64,000 nt of DNA, taken from positions 124,001 through 188,000 of the forward strand of contig NZ_BBUY01000012.1 of assembly GCF_001590865.1 (NCBI RefSeq). The letters run 5' to 3'. Under the pieces are notes generated by a model, which was not told the DNA's origin, did no database searches, and saw only the letters and a program-made list of their open reading frames with translations. A program made the position numbers and the translations under genes. This DNA is from Streptomyces sp. NBRC 110611. Lineage in GTDB: Bacteria; Actinomycetota; Actinomycetes; Streptomycetales; Streptomycetaceae. Of this stretch, positions 33,402 through 40,216 are shown piece by piece. Within the stretch, counting starts at the first letter, position 1, and each line of letters opens with the position of its first letter.

Positions 33402-34301
33402 TCAGGGCGCGTCCCGTGTGGCGGATCGGATCGCGTCCAGGATGCGCGGATGGTCGAACGTGAAGCCGGAGTCCAGCAGCCGCCGTGGCACCACCCGCTG
33501 GCTGCCCAGTACGTCCTCGGCGAAGTCCCCGAGAGCGATCCGCAGCACCGGCGCCGGAACGCCGAACAGGGTGGGCCGGTTCAGTACGTGGCCCATCACG
33601 GCGGTCACCTCGCGGTTGGTGACCGGTTCCGGGGCGGTGAGGTTGACCGGTCCGGCCAGCTCCTCGGTGTCGATGAGGTGGCGGAGCGCCCGGATCTCAT
33701 CGTGCAGGGAGATGAAGCTCCAGTACTGGCTGCCGTCGCCGAGCCGCCCGCCCAGGCCGAGCCGGAAGATCGGGAAGAGCCGGCCCCAGGCGCCGCCCGA
33801 GCGTGCCACGACCAGCCCGGTGCGGGCGAAGACGGTACGGATCCCCGCGTCCTGGGCCGGTTTCGCCGCCCGCTCCCAGGCCACGCAGACCTCCGGCAGG
33901 AACCCGGAGCCGGCCGGCCCGCTCTCGTCCGTACGCCGATCGCCGGTGTCGCCGTAGTAGCCGATCGCGCTACCGCACACGAAGACTCGCGGCGGGGCGG
34001 CCATGGAGGAGAGCGCCGTGGCGAGGGTCCGGGTGCCCAGCACCCGGCTGTCCCGGATCTCCTGCTTGTACGCCGCCGTCCAGCGGCGGTCGCCGACCCC
34101 GGCGCCGGCCAGATGTACCACTGCCGTGCAGCCGGTCAGCCCGGCCGTGTCGACCTCCTGCCCCTTGGGGTCCCAGCGCACCTCGTCGACGGCCTCCGGT
34201 TCGCGGCGGACGAGCCGGACGACATCGTGGCCGTCCGAGCGCAGGGACCGTACGAGTGCCTTGCCGATGAGTCCGGACGAGCCGGTGATCGCGATCCGCA
34301 T
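33402..34301 (-). CDS. TIGR01777-family NAD(P)-binding epimerase
   Basis: This 299-residue extended SDR begins MRIAITGSSGLIGKALVRSL with a G-x-x-G-x-x-G cofactor site. Further on are VVHLAGAGVGDRRW, VFVCGSAIGYYGDTGDR, ARTGLVVARSGG, WSFISLHDEI, and C-terminal DUF1731 strings (VPAPVLRIALGDFAEDVLGSQRV; LDSGFTFDHP). All fit the YfcH/SDR39U1 family, whose physiological substrate is not settled. The ATG at 34301 sits at the edge of a 20-bp repeat array that replaces a normal upstream region, and no ribosome binding site is obvious. Confidence 0.9.
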   Translation of the reverse strand: MRIAITGSSGLIGKALVRSLRSDGHDVVRLVRREPEAVDEVRWDPKGQEVDTAGLTGCTAVVHLAGAGVGDRRWTAAYKQEIRDSRVLGTRTLATALSSMAAPPRVFVCGSAIGYYGDTGDRRTDESGPAGSGFLPEVCVAWERAAKPAQDAGIRTVFARTGLVVARSGGAWGRLFPIFRLGLGGRLGDGSQYWSFISLHDEIRALRHLIDTEELAGPVNLTAPEPVTNREVTAVMGHVLNRPTLFGVPAPVLRIALGDFAEDVLGSQRVVPRRLLDSGFTFDHPRILDAIRSATRDAP

Positions 34302-34418
34302 GGGGCCATACTGCCCGCCATGCCGGAGCACTGCCCGCCATGCCGGAGCGTGGCCCGCCGTGCCGGAGCGCGGCCCGCCGTGCCGGAGCGCGGCCCGTCA
34401 TGTGGGAGCGCGGCTCGG
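34299..34418. repeat. 20-bp tandem repeat at the epimerase start codon
   Basis: Five clear units (34319, 34339, 34359, 34379, 34399) of CATGCCGGAGCGCGGCCCGC are present. A sixth degenerate unit (34299-34318) contains the epimerase start codon. The array then grades into 12-bp ACGCCGCGAGCC-type repeats (to about 34472). Copy number may vary between strains and changes the distance to any promoter. Confidence 0.85.
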
Positions 34419-34470
34419 CGAGCACGCCGCGAGCCACGCCGTGAGCCACGCCGCGAACCCTGCCGCGAGC

Positions 34471-34564
34471 CACGGGAATGCCGCCCGCCCCCGTTGTGTT
34501 GTGGCCCCGCAGGGGGCGCTCGCGACCCTTAGGGGATGTGTTCGACCGCCCCTTAAGGGAACCC
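34471..34564. repeat. Left copy of a ~90-bp inverted repeat
   Basis: This sequence, reverse-complemented, matches 38697-38786. About 66 bases (34499-34564) agree except at four positions, and the similarity continues more weakly to 34471. It contains short palindromes (CCCCTAAGGG and CCTTAAGG) and a GCGCCCCCTGCGGGGC hairpin. The two copies bound the segment with the DUF4240, sigma-like and SDR genes. Confidence 0.85.
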
Positions 34565-34588
34565 ATGGCCAGGGCGTAGCGCAGGGAC

Positions 34589-35107
34589 CTATGGCCGGAA
34601 GCGGTCCCACAGGGTGGGGAAGCGCTCCGCCAAGGCGTCGTCGTCTTCGAAGTCGATCACGGTGCCCAGCGGTTCGCGTGGTTGCGGCGGAAGCCCCAGA
34701 TCCGGCATGGGGGACCCGGTGAGTTGCTCGTACGCCTCGTCCGCCGCATACCCCAGCTCCTCCCCGTCCCCGTCGACCTCGTCGTCGAAGTCGTCCAGAA
34801 GCTCGGCGAGGTCGTCCGGGTCGTGCAGCGCGCCTTCGAAGACCTCCCGGCCCTGGCCGATCAGCCAGCACCGGAAGTAGTCGAAGACATCGTCGCTGGC
34901 GCCGTCCAGGAGCACCGCGGCCGCCGCCCACAGGTCCCAGGTGTACGCGCGGTGGTAGCGCGCCTCGAAGTGACGGGCGAAGTCCAGCACGGAGTCCGGG
35001 TCGAGCTGCAGCAGCCGCTCGACCAGCACATCCGCCTGCTCCTGGGGATCGCCCTCGGCGACCTCGCGTGAACCGTCGATCAGCTCCCAGAACTCCGTCT
35101 CGTCCAT
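34589..35107 (-). CDS. DUF4240 protein
   Basis: This 172-residue acidic protein begins MDETEFWELIDGSREVAEG. The family hallmark is LWAAAAVLLDGASDDVFDYF, followed by RCWLIGQGREVFEGALHDPDDLAEL. Then come an Asp/Glu-rich stretch and ALAERFPTLWDRFRP at the end. It has no signal or membrane segment. DUF4240 proteins are common single genes in actinobacteria with no established role. The start at 35107 is preceded by a GTG codon (35110) in frame. It is the first gene inside the inverted-repeat-bounded segment. Confidence 0.85.
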   Translation of the reverse strand: MDETEFWELIDGSREVAEGDPQEQADVLVERLLQLDPDSVLDFARHFEARYHRAYTWDLWAAAAVLLDGASDDVFDYFRCWLIGQGREVFEGALHDPDDLAELLDDFDDEVDGDGEELGYAADEAYEQLTGSPMPDLGLPPQPREPLGTVIDFEDDDALAERFPTLWDRFRP

Positions 35108-35454
35108 CACCGCTCCAGCATCTGTCCTGCCGCCGCCCGCCGCATGCGGAGTGCCCCAGATGCGATGGGGTCGTTATCGGGGGGCGTGGCCGACCGGGCG
35201 GTGGCGGGCGGTACGGGGCCACGGCCGGTCAGTTCGGGGCGAAGGCCGGTCAGTCGGGGGGGCAGGCAGTCGGGGGCGGGCCGGTCAGTCGGTCCGGCGG
35301 TGCCCGGGCGGTGGCTGGGCGGCGTGTCGATGGTGCTCCGTACCGATGAGCCGTCGCGGGTGACCGTCACCAGCACCACTCGTTGGACGGCCTGCAATGA
35401 CCAAAACGGTATAGACGGAAAAATCCGCCAATTCGCGAAGGGCTGTCCCAGGCC
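35108..35454. other. Intergenic region with short repeats and a possible promoter
   Basis: GGCCGGTCAGT-like units recur between about 35218 and 35297. A TATAGA at 35410-35415, 39 bases before the first ATG of the sigma-like gene, could be its -10 box. No gene is seen. Confidence 0.4.
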
Positions 35455-37536
35455 ATGCCCATGCCTATGCCCATGCCCATGGACGAAGACCCGCGGGCCC
35501 CTCTCGAACGGGCCGAGGCGGCCATCGTCGAGCACTATCCACGGCTCGTCCGTCTCGCCTACCTCGTACTGCCCCCGTCGATGGGGCGCCACCGCCGGGT
35601 CCTGACCGCCCACGGCCTGGTCCAACGGGCGCTGCCACGGGCCGGGCGCCGCCGGCCGGCCGGCGGGCTGCCCGCGCAGCGCGGTCCGGTGCCCGAAACG
35701 GGCTACGACCTGGTGCGGCTGCGCACCCTGCGGCTGGCCCTGGCGTACGAGCGGCGGCAGGGCCGGGGGCTGCCCCTCCTGCCCGACGTGCGGGGGCTGC
35801 CCCTCCTCCCCGTCGTGTGGGGACTGCCGTTTCTCCCCGTCGTGTGGGGGTTGCGGCTCTTCCCGCGCGCCGGTGGTGCCGAGGAACTCGCCCTGGACCA
35901 GGCGCTGTCCGCCGCCCCGGCCTCGGTACGGGCCGCCATCGGGCTGTGGCAGCTGGAGGGCCTGGACGAGGACACCGCGCGTGCCGTCCTGGGGCGGGCC
36001 GGGGCGGAGGAGCCGGAGGCGGCCCAGCGGGCGGCCGAGCGGCTGGACCGGGAGACCGAGGGCGGCGCCGCGGCGCTGCTGGCCTCGGGGGAGTTCGACC
36101 CGTGCACGGTGCAGGCCCGGCCGACGGACCTGCTGCGTCGTCGGCAGCGGCTGCGCGCCTCCGCCGCGCTGGCCGCAGTCCTGGCGATCGGCGGTGTGGT
36201 GGCGGCGTTGGGCGGGGGAGCGGACCTGCCCGGCCGCACCGGGACCGCCGCCCAGCAGGCGCTGGACCCGGCCCGGCTCGTACGCACCCCCAACGAGCAG
36301 TGGGCCGACACCTCCCGGGTCGACTTCACCGCCTGGCCCGCCCGCGGCCGGCAGGCCGGTGACAAGGAGCTGCTGGGGCGGGCGCTGCGGGTCTGGGCGG
36401 CGCCGCCCGCCGACGCCCGGATCACGGCGGCCGCGGGCACCTCCACCCGCCCGCCCGGCCACCCGCCGCAGCTGCTGTACGCCGGGCTGATCGACAACGT
36501 CATGGTGGTGGTCTTCCACGACGGCGAGCGCCTGGTCCGCTACGCCGAACCCGAGGGCGCCACCCCCACCCTGCACTTCGCACGCGTCGACAACGCCGAC
36601 CTGACCACCGGCGCGGGACTGGTGATCGGCCGCGGCAACGGCTGGATGCGCTATCTGCTCGCACCGTGGATCTCCGACGTCGGCACCCGTGACCTGCTGG
36701 CCCCGGGCCTCCCGCCGCACGGGCTGCACGTCGCCCCGGACGGCGTCACCGACCGGATCGCCACACCACCCCCGGCAGGCGCACCGTGCGGACGGTGGCC
36801 GGTGGCGCAGTTCCGCCCCTCGACCCGGCTCGGGACGGCCGCCCCGGCCTTCTTGCTGGCCGACCTCGACGACCTCGTACCTGTCCATCTGACGTATATG
36901 CCGCCGCCCTCGACTGGGGGGCCCGCCGGCGGACCCACCGGTGGACCCCCCGGCGGACCCGGTGGACCCGCCGAGGGGCCGTCCTCCGCTGCGGGGCCGC
37001 ATCCCGCCTGGGGGCCGCGTGAGGCGACCGACGCCCCGGCGCTGCGGAGCTGGGCCCGTACCGCGTGCTCGCTGGGGGCGCTCCGGGGGGCCGGTGTACG
37101 GTCCGTCAACGACTGGGCGTTCGCCGAACAGGACCTCCCCGAGGGCGGCGGGCGGGCGTTCTGGGTGTGCTCCCGCGCCGACACCTGGCGCGGGCCCGGC
37201 ACCGTCACCGTCCGGTTCCTGCCGCCCGCCGCCCGGCCCACCGACCCCGGCCGGATCGCGGGACGCGCCACCGGCACGGCCGCCTGCAGCCGCTTCGGCC
37301 CGCACGTCGTCGGGGACGTCCGCTGGCAGGCGAAGTCCGGTACGTGGTACCTGCTCGCGGCCGGCAGCCGGGACGTGAGCGGCCTCGACGCCACGGGCGG
37401 CGGCGTCCGGGCCGCCGGGACGACCAGCACACTCGCCGCGCCCGCCGGACCGGACACCCGGGCGGAGACCGGGGCGGAGACCGCGGTCGTCGGACGGCTG
37501 CGGGACGGCAGGACGGTCCGCGCGGTCGAGCCGTAG
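35455..37536 (+). CDS. ECF-sigma-like / membrane / extracellular protein, copy 2
   Basis: This encodes 693 residues in the same three-part layout as the protein at 7037-9049. An ECF-sigma-like N-terminus (AIVEHYPRLVRLAYLVLPP; LDQALSAAPASVRAAIGLWQLEGL; DTARAVLGRAG) comes first. A basic RRRQRLR and one membrane helix at about 235-255 (ASAALAAVLAIGGVVAALG) follow, then a ~435-residue outer domain. Both copies keep FDPC..QARPTDL just before the helix and RWxxxSGxxxLLAAGS near the C-terminus. Two features are particular to this copy: an ATGCCC repeat at the start, giving five in-frame ATGs, and a 9-residue tandem repeat near residues 105-140. It lies inside the inverted repeat. Confidence 0.65.
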   Translation: MPMPMPMPMDEDPRAPLERAEAAIVEHYPRLVRLAYLVLPPSMGRHRRVLTAHGLVQRALPRAGRRRPAGGLPAQRGPVPETGYDLVRLRTLRLALAYERRQGRGLPLLPDVRGLPLLPVVWGLPFLPVVWGLRLFPRAGGAEELALDQALSAAPASVRAAIGLWQLEGLDEDTARAVLGRAGAEEPEAAQRAAERLDRETEGGAAALLASGEFDPCTVQARPTDLLRRRQRLRASAALAAVLAIGGVVAALGGGADLPGRTGTAAQQALDPARLVRTPNEQWADTSRVDFTAWPARGRQAGDKELLGRALRVWAAPPADARITAAAGTSTRPPGHPPQLLYAGLIDNVMVVVFHDGERLVRYAEPEGATPTLHFARVDNADLTTGAGLVIGRGNGWMRYLLAPWISDVGTRDLLAPGLPPHGLHVAPDGVTDRIATPPPAGAPCGRWPVAQFRPSTRLGTAAPAFLLADLDDLVPVHLTYMPPPSTGGPAGGPTGGPPGGPGGPAEGPSSAAGPHPAWGPREATDAPALRSWARTACSLGALRGAGVRSVNDWAFAEQDLPEGGGRAFWVCSRADTWRGPGTVTVRFLPPAARPTDPGRIAGRATGTAACSRFGPHVVGDVRWQAKSGTWYLLAAGSRDVSGLDATGGGVRAAGTTSTLAAPAGPDTRAETGAETAVVGRLRDGRTVRAVEP
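35767..35874 (+). repeat. 27-bp in-frame tandem repeat (9 residues, four copies)
   Basis: Units start at 35767, 35794, 35821 and 35848 and encode GLPLLPDVR, GLPLLPVVW, GLPFLPVVW and GLRLFPRAG. The paralogue at 7037-9049 has only the last unit (VWGLRLFPRSG), so three units were added here by duplication without breaking the frame. Confidence 0.88.
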
Positions 37537-37692
37537 GAAGCGGCGCAGGAATACCGGTCCTGGAATGACGAGGCGCCGGAATAACGCGGTGCCGGAATCC
37601 AGACAGAAGGTGTCGGGTTTCGCTGTCAGGGTCGGGGCGTGCCGTACGAGGGCCCGCCGGGTCCGGGCATTCGACACCGAGGAGCAACGCAT

Positions 37693-38658
37693 ATGACGGG
37701 ACATCAGCAGCAGGCGCGGGCCGAGCGTACGGACGACCGGCCCGTGGCGGCGGATCTCACCGGCCGGGTGGCGCTGGTCGCCGGGGCGACCCGGGGCGCG
37801 GGCCGGGCGATGGCCGTGGAGCTGGGACGGGCCGGCGCCCTGGTGTACGTCACGGGGCGGACGACCCGCGAGCGGGTCAGTGAGGTCGGCCGGCCCACGG
37901 AGACGATCGAGCGGACCGCGGAACTGGTGACCGCGGCGGGAGGCACCGGGATCGCCGTACCGACCGACCATCTGGAGCCGGCCCAGGTCAAGGCGCTGAT
38001 CGAGCGCATCGACGACGAGCAGGGGCGACTGGACGTCCTGGTGAACAGCCTCTGGGGCGGCGACCGGCTGATCGAGTTCAACACCAAGCTCTGGGACCTC
38101 GACCTGGACAGCGGGCTGCGGATGTTCCGCCTCGGCGTCGACAGCCACGTCATCACCAGCCACTACGCGCTGCCGCTGCTGATCAGGCGGCCCGGCGGGC
38201 TGGTCGTCGAGATCACCGACGGCACCGTCGACTTCAACCGCGTCTACCGCGACAACCTCTGCTTCGACCTGACCAAGAACGCACCGCACCGCATCGCCTT
38301 CGGCCTCGCCGCCGAATTGAAGGAGTACGGCGGCACGGCGGTCTCGCTCACCCCCGGCTTCCTGCGGTCCGAGGAGATGCTGGACCACTTCGGGGTGACG
38401 GAGGAGACCTGGCGCGATGCGATCGCCAAGGAGCCGCACTTCGCGATCGCCGAATCGCCGGCGCTGATCGGCCGTGCCGTACGGGCACTCGCCGCCGACC
38501 CGGACAAGCGGCGCTGGAGCGGCCAGTCCCTCTCCAGCGGCCAGCTGGCGAAGGAGTACGACTTCACCGACACCGACGGCTCCCGCCCGGACGCCTTCGG
38601 CTACTTCGAGGACGTGGTCATGGGCGGGAAGGCGGGGACGGAGGCGGACTACCGTTAG
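37693..38658 (+). CDS. SDR-family protein lacking the catalytic tyrosine
   Basis: This encodes 321 residues. The Rossmann start GRVALVAGATRGAGRAMAVEL has the TGxxxGxG-like cofactor site, with R in TGRTT suited to NADPH. DVLVNSLWGG matches the NNAG region. The active site is degenerate: in place of Y-x3-K the sequence is Phe191-DLT-Lys195 (LCFDLTKNA), and the usual catalytic Ser strand reads VVEITDG. It may bind cofactor without acting as a dehydrogenase, or use another acid. GAGGAGCAACGC precedes the ATG at 37693. It is the last gene before the right inverted repeat. Confidence 0.85.
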   Translation: MTGHQQQARAERTDDRPVAADLTGRVALVAGATRGAGRAMAVELGRAGALVYVTGRTTRERVSEVGRPTETIERTAELVTAAGGTGIAVPTDHLEPAQVKALIERIDDEQGRLDVLVNSLWGGDRLIEFNTKLWDLDLDSGLRMFRLGVDSHVITSHYALPLLIRRPGGLVVEITDGTVDFNRVYRDNLCFDLTKNAPHRIAFGLAAELKEYGGTAVSLTPGFLRSEEMLDHFGVTEETWRDAIAKEPHFAIAESPALIGRAVRALAADPDKRRWSGQSLSSGQLAKEYDFTDTDGSRPDAFGYFEDVVMGGKAGTEADYR

Positions 38659-38696
38659 GGGGAGGTATCGGGGAACTCTCGCTGAACTCCGGAGTT

Positions 38697-38786
38697 TCCC
38701 TTACGGGGCGGTCGAACAGATCCCCTAAGGGTCGCAAGCGCCCCCTGCGGGGCCACAACAGACTGAGGCAGGGCGGTATTCCCGTA
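38697..38786. repeat. Right copy of a ~90-bp inverted repeat
   Basis: This is the inverted partner of 34471-34564. It begins TTCCCTTACGGGGCGGTCG about 38 bases after the SDR stop and keeps the same internal hairpin. The distance between the copies is about 4.1 kb. Confidence 0.85.
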
Positions 38787-38882
38787 ACAATCCTGCGGGC
38801 TGCGTCCTGCGGGGCAGCGGGCTATGGCCATGAGCGCTGAGCGTTAGCTCTGGGCCGTGCGCTCTGGGCTGTGAGCCGTGAG

Positions 38883-39905
38883 TTATGTGTACAGGGCCGC
38901 TGTGCGGTGGGCGGCGGTGGTGAAGCGGGCGCGGAGTTCGGAGGGGGCGAGTATCTCGCCTTCCGGGCCGAGTGCGAGGAGTTGGGCGTAGGCCACCTCG
39001 GCGGACTCCACGGGCAGCGTGACGGTCAGCCGGCCGTGCTCGTCGGGTCCGCCGGCCGCCCGGGCCTTGTCGATCGCCTCGCGGGCCGCCGCGCGCTCCG
39101 TGACGTACGGCAGCTGCAGCACACCGCGCGCGGAGAGCCGTACCACCACCTCCTCGCGCAGGAGCGAGCGCGCGAACTGCTCGGCCCGTTCCGCCCAGAA
39201 CGCCGGCAGATCGAACGACGCCTCGCGCGCGAACCGGCCACGCCCACCGCTTTCAGGGTGTTCGCTGTCGGTCGCGATGGAGTCGAACGTGATGGAGTCG
39301 ATCGCGATGAAGCGGTCCACTCGGTACACCCGGAAGTCGCCCTGGGTACGCGCCGCCAGATACCAGACCCCGGCCTTCAGTACGAGTCCGTACGGCTCCA
39401 ACTCCCGCTGCACCTCGGTGTCCTTGCGGAGGTACCGGGCGACGATCCGGCGGTCGTCCCAGACCGCGTCCGCGAGGGCGGGCAGCAGGGCGGGGGTCTC
39501 GGGCTCCTGGTACCAGGCGGGCGCGTCGAGGTGGAAGCGCTGGGCGGCGTCCGTCGCGGCGCCCCGCAGCTCGGGCAGCAGCGCGGCGGAGACCTTCAGC
39601 CGGGCGGCGGACGCGGCGTCCGCCAGGCCCATCTCGCGCAGCGCGGAGGGCACTCCGGACAGGAACAGCGCCTCCGCCTCGCTCCGGCCGAGGCCGGTGA
39701 GGCGGGTGCGGTAGCCGCCTATGAGGCGATAGCCGCCGGCCCGCCCGCGGTCGGCGTAGACCGGAACTCCGGCCTCGGAGAGGGAGAGCACGTCCCGTGC
39801 GACCGTACGCTCCGAGACCTCCAGCTCCCGCGCCAGCTCGGCGCCCGTCATCGACGGCCGCGACTGGAGCAGCAACACCATCTTGATCAGCCGTGCAGCA
39901 CGCAT
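38883..39905 (-). CDS. HTH/WYL-domain transcriptional regulator
   Basis: This encodes 340 residues. The N-terminal DeoR-like winged helix reads MVLLLQSRPSMTGAELARELEVSERTVARDV. The middle WYL domain includes LEPYGLVLKAGVWYLAA with the W-Y-L triad and RVYRVDRFIAI. The C-terminal WCX extension ends ALGPEGEILAPSELRARF. WYL domains bind nucleotides or nucleic-acid fragments and often control stress or defence genes. Residues ~206-215 carry a small internal repeat (IDSITFDSIATDS). The ATG at 39905 is used; the frame is open 12 codons further but without a better site. Confidence 0.88.
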   Translation of the reverse strand: MRAARLIKMVLLLQSRPSMTGAELARELEVSERTVARDVLSLSEAGVPVYADRGRAGGYRLIGGYRTRLTGLGRSEAEALFLSGVPSALREMGLADAASAARLKVSAALLPELRGAATDAAQRFHLDAPAWYQEPETPALLPALADAVWDDRRIVARYLRKDTEVQRELEPYGLVLKAGVWYLAARTQGDFRVYRVDRFIAIDSITFDSIATDSEHPESGGRGRFAREASFDLPAFWAERAEQFARSLLREEVVVRLSARGVLQLPYVTERAAAREAIDKARAAGGPDEHGRLTVTLPVESAEVAYAQLLALGPEGEILAPSELRARFTTAAHRTAALYT

Positions 39906-40194
39906 GCCCTCATGATGCCGCCGCCCACTGACAGCGCCCACTGACAGCGCTCACCGGCAGCGTGCGCCCCGGCGCCGGACAAGGGAAAGGCCCGGCCGTA
40001 GTCAGGGCGTGGCCGGCCGGGCCGTGGGTTCCCGGGCGGAGGATCCGGGCGCGGGGAACGCCGCCTCCGCACGGGAGTTTCAGGTCCCCCGTAGGCGCGG
40101 GTGGCGCCCGGTGTCGGCCGGGGCCACCTGCGTCATACGCGTCACCCGCGTCATACGCGGCACGTGCGTCCTACGGGGAGCCGCTGTGTCGCGC
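39906..40194. other. Intergenic region, no gene seen
   Basis: Downstream of aceE and upstream of the WYL regulator. CGCGTCATACG-type short repeats occur at about 40129-40163. No convincing gene or terminator was found. Confidence 0.4.
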
Positions 40195-40216
40195 TCAGAG
40201 CCCGTTCAGAGCCCGT
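40195..40216. repeat. 11-bp tandem repeat at the aceE stop codon
   Basis: TCAGAGCCCGT is repeated back-to-back at 40195 and 40206. The second copy contains the aceE stop and last codons, and the first repeats them downstream. Confidence 0.88.

Noticed and set aside
34319..34418. CRISPR array
   Set aside because: The 20-bp units are contiguous without unique spacers and no cas genes are present; it is a minisatellite.
34471..38786. A complete insertion sequence
   Set aside because: The inverted repeats are clear but no transposase is encoded between them.
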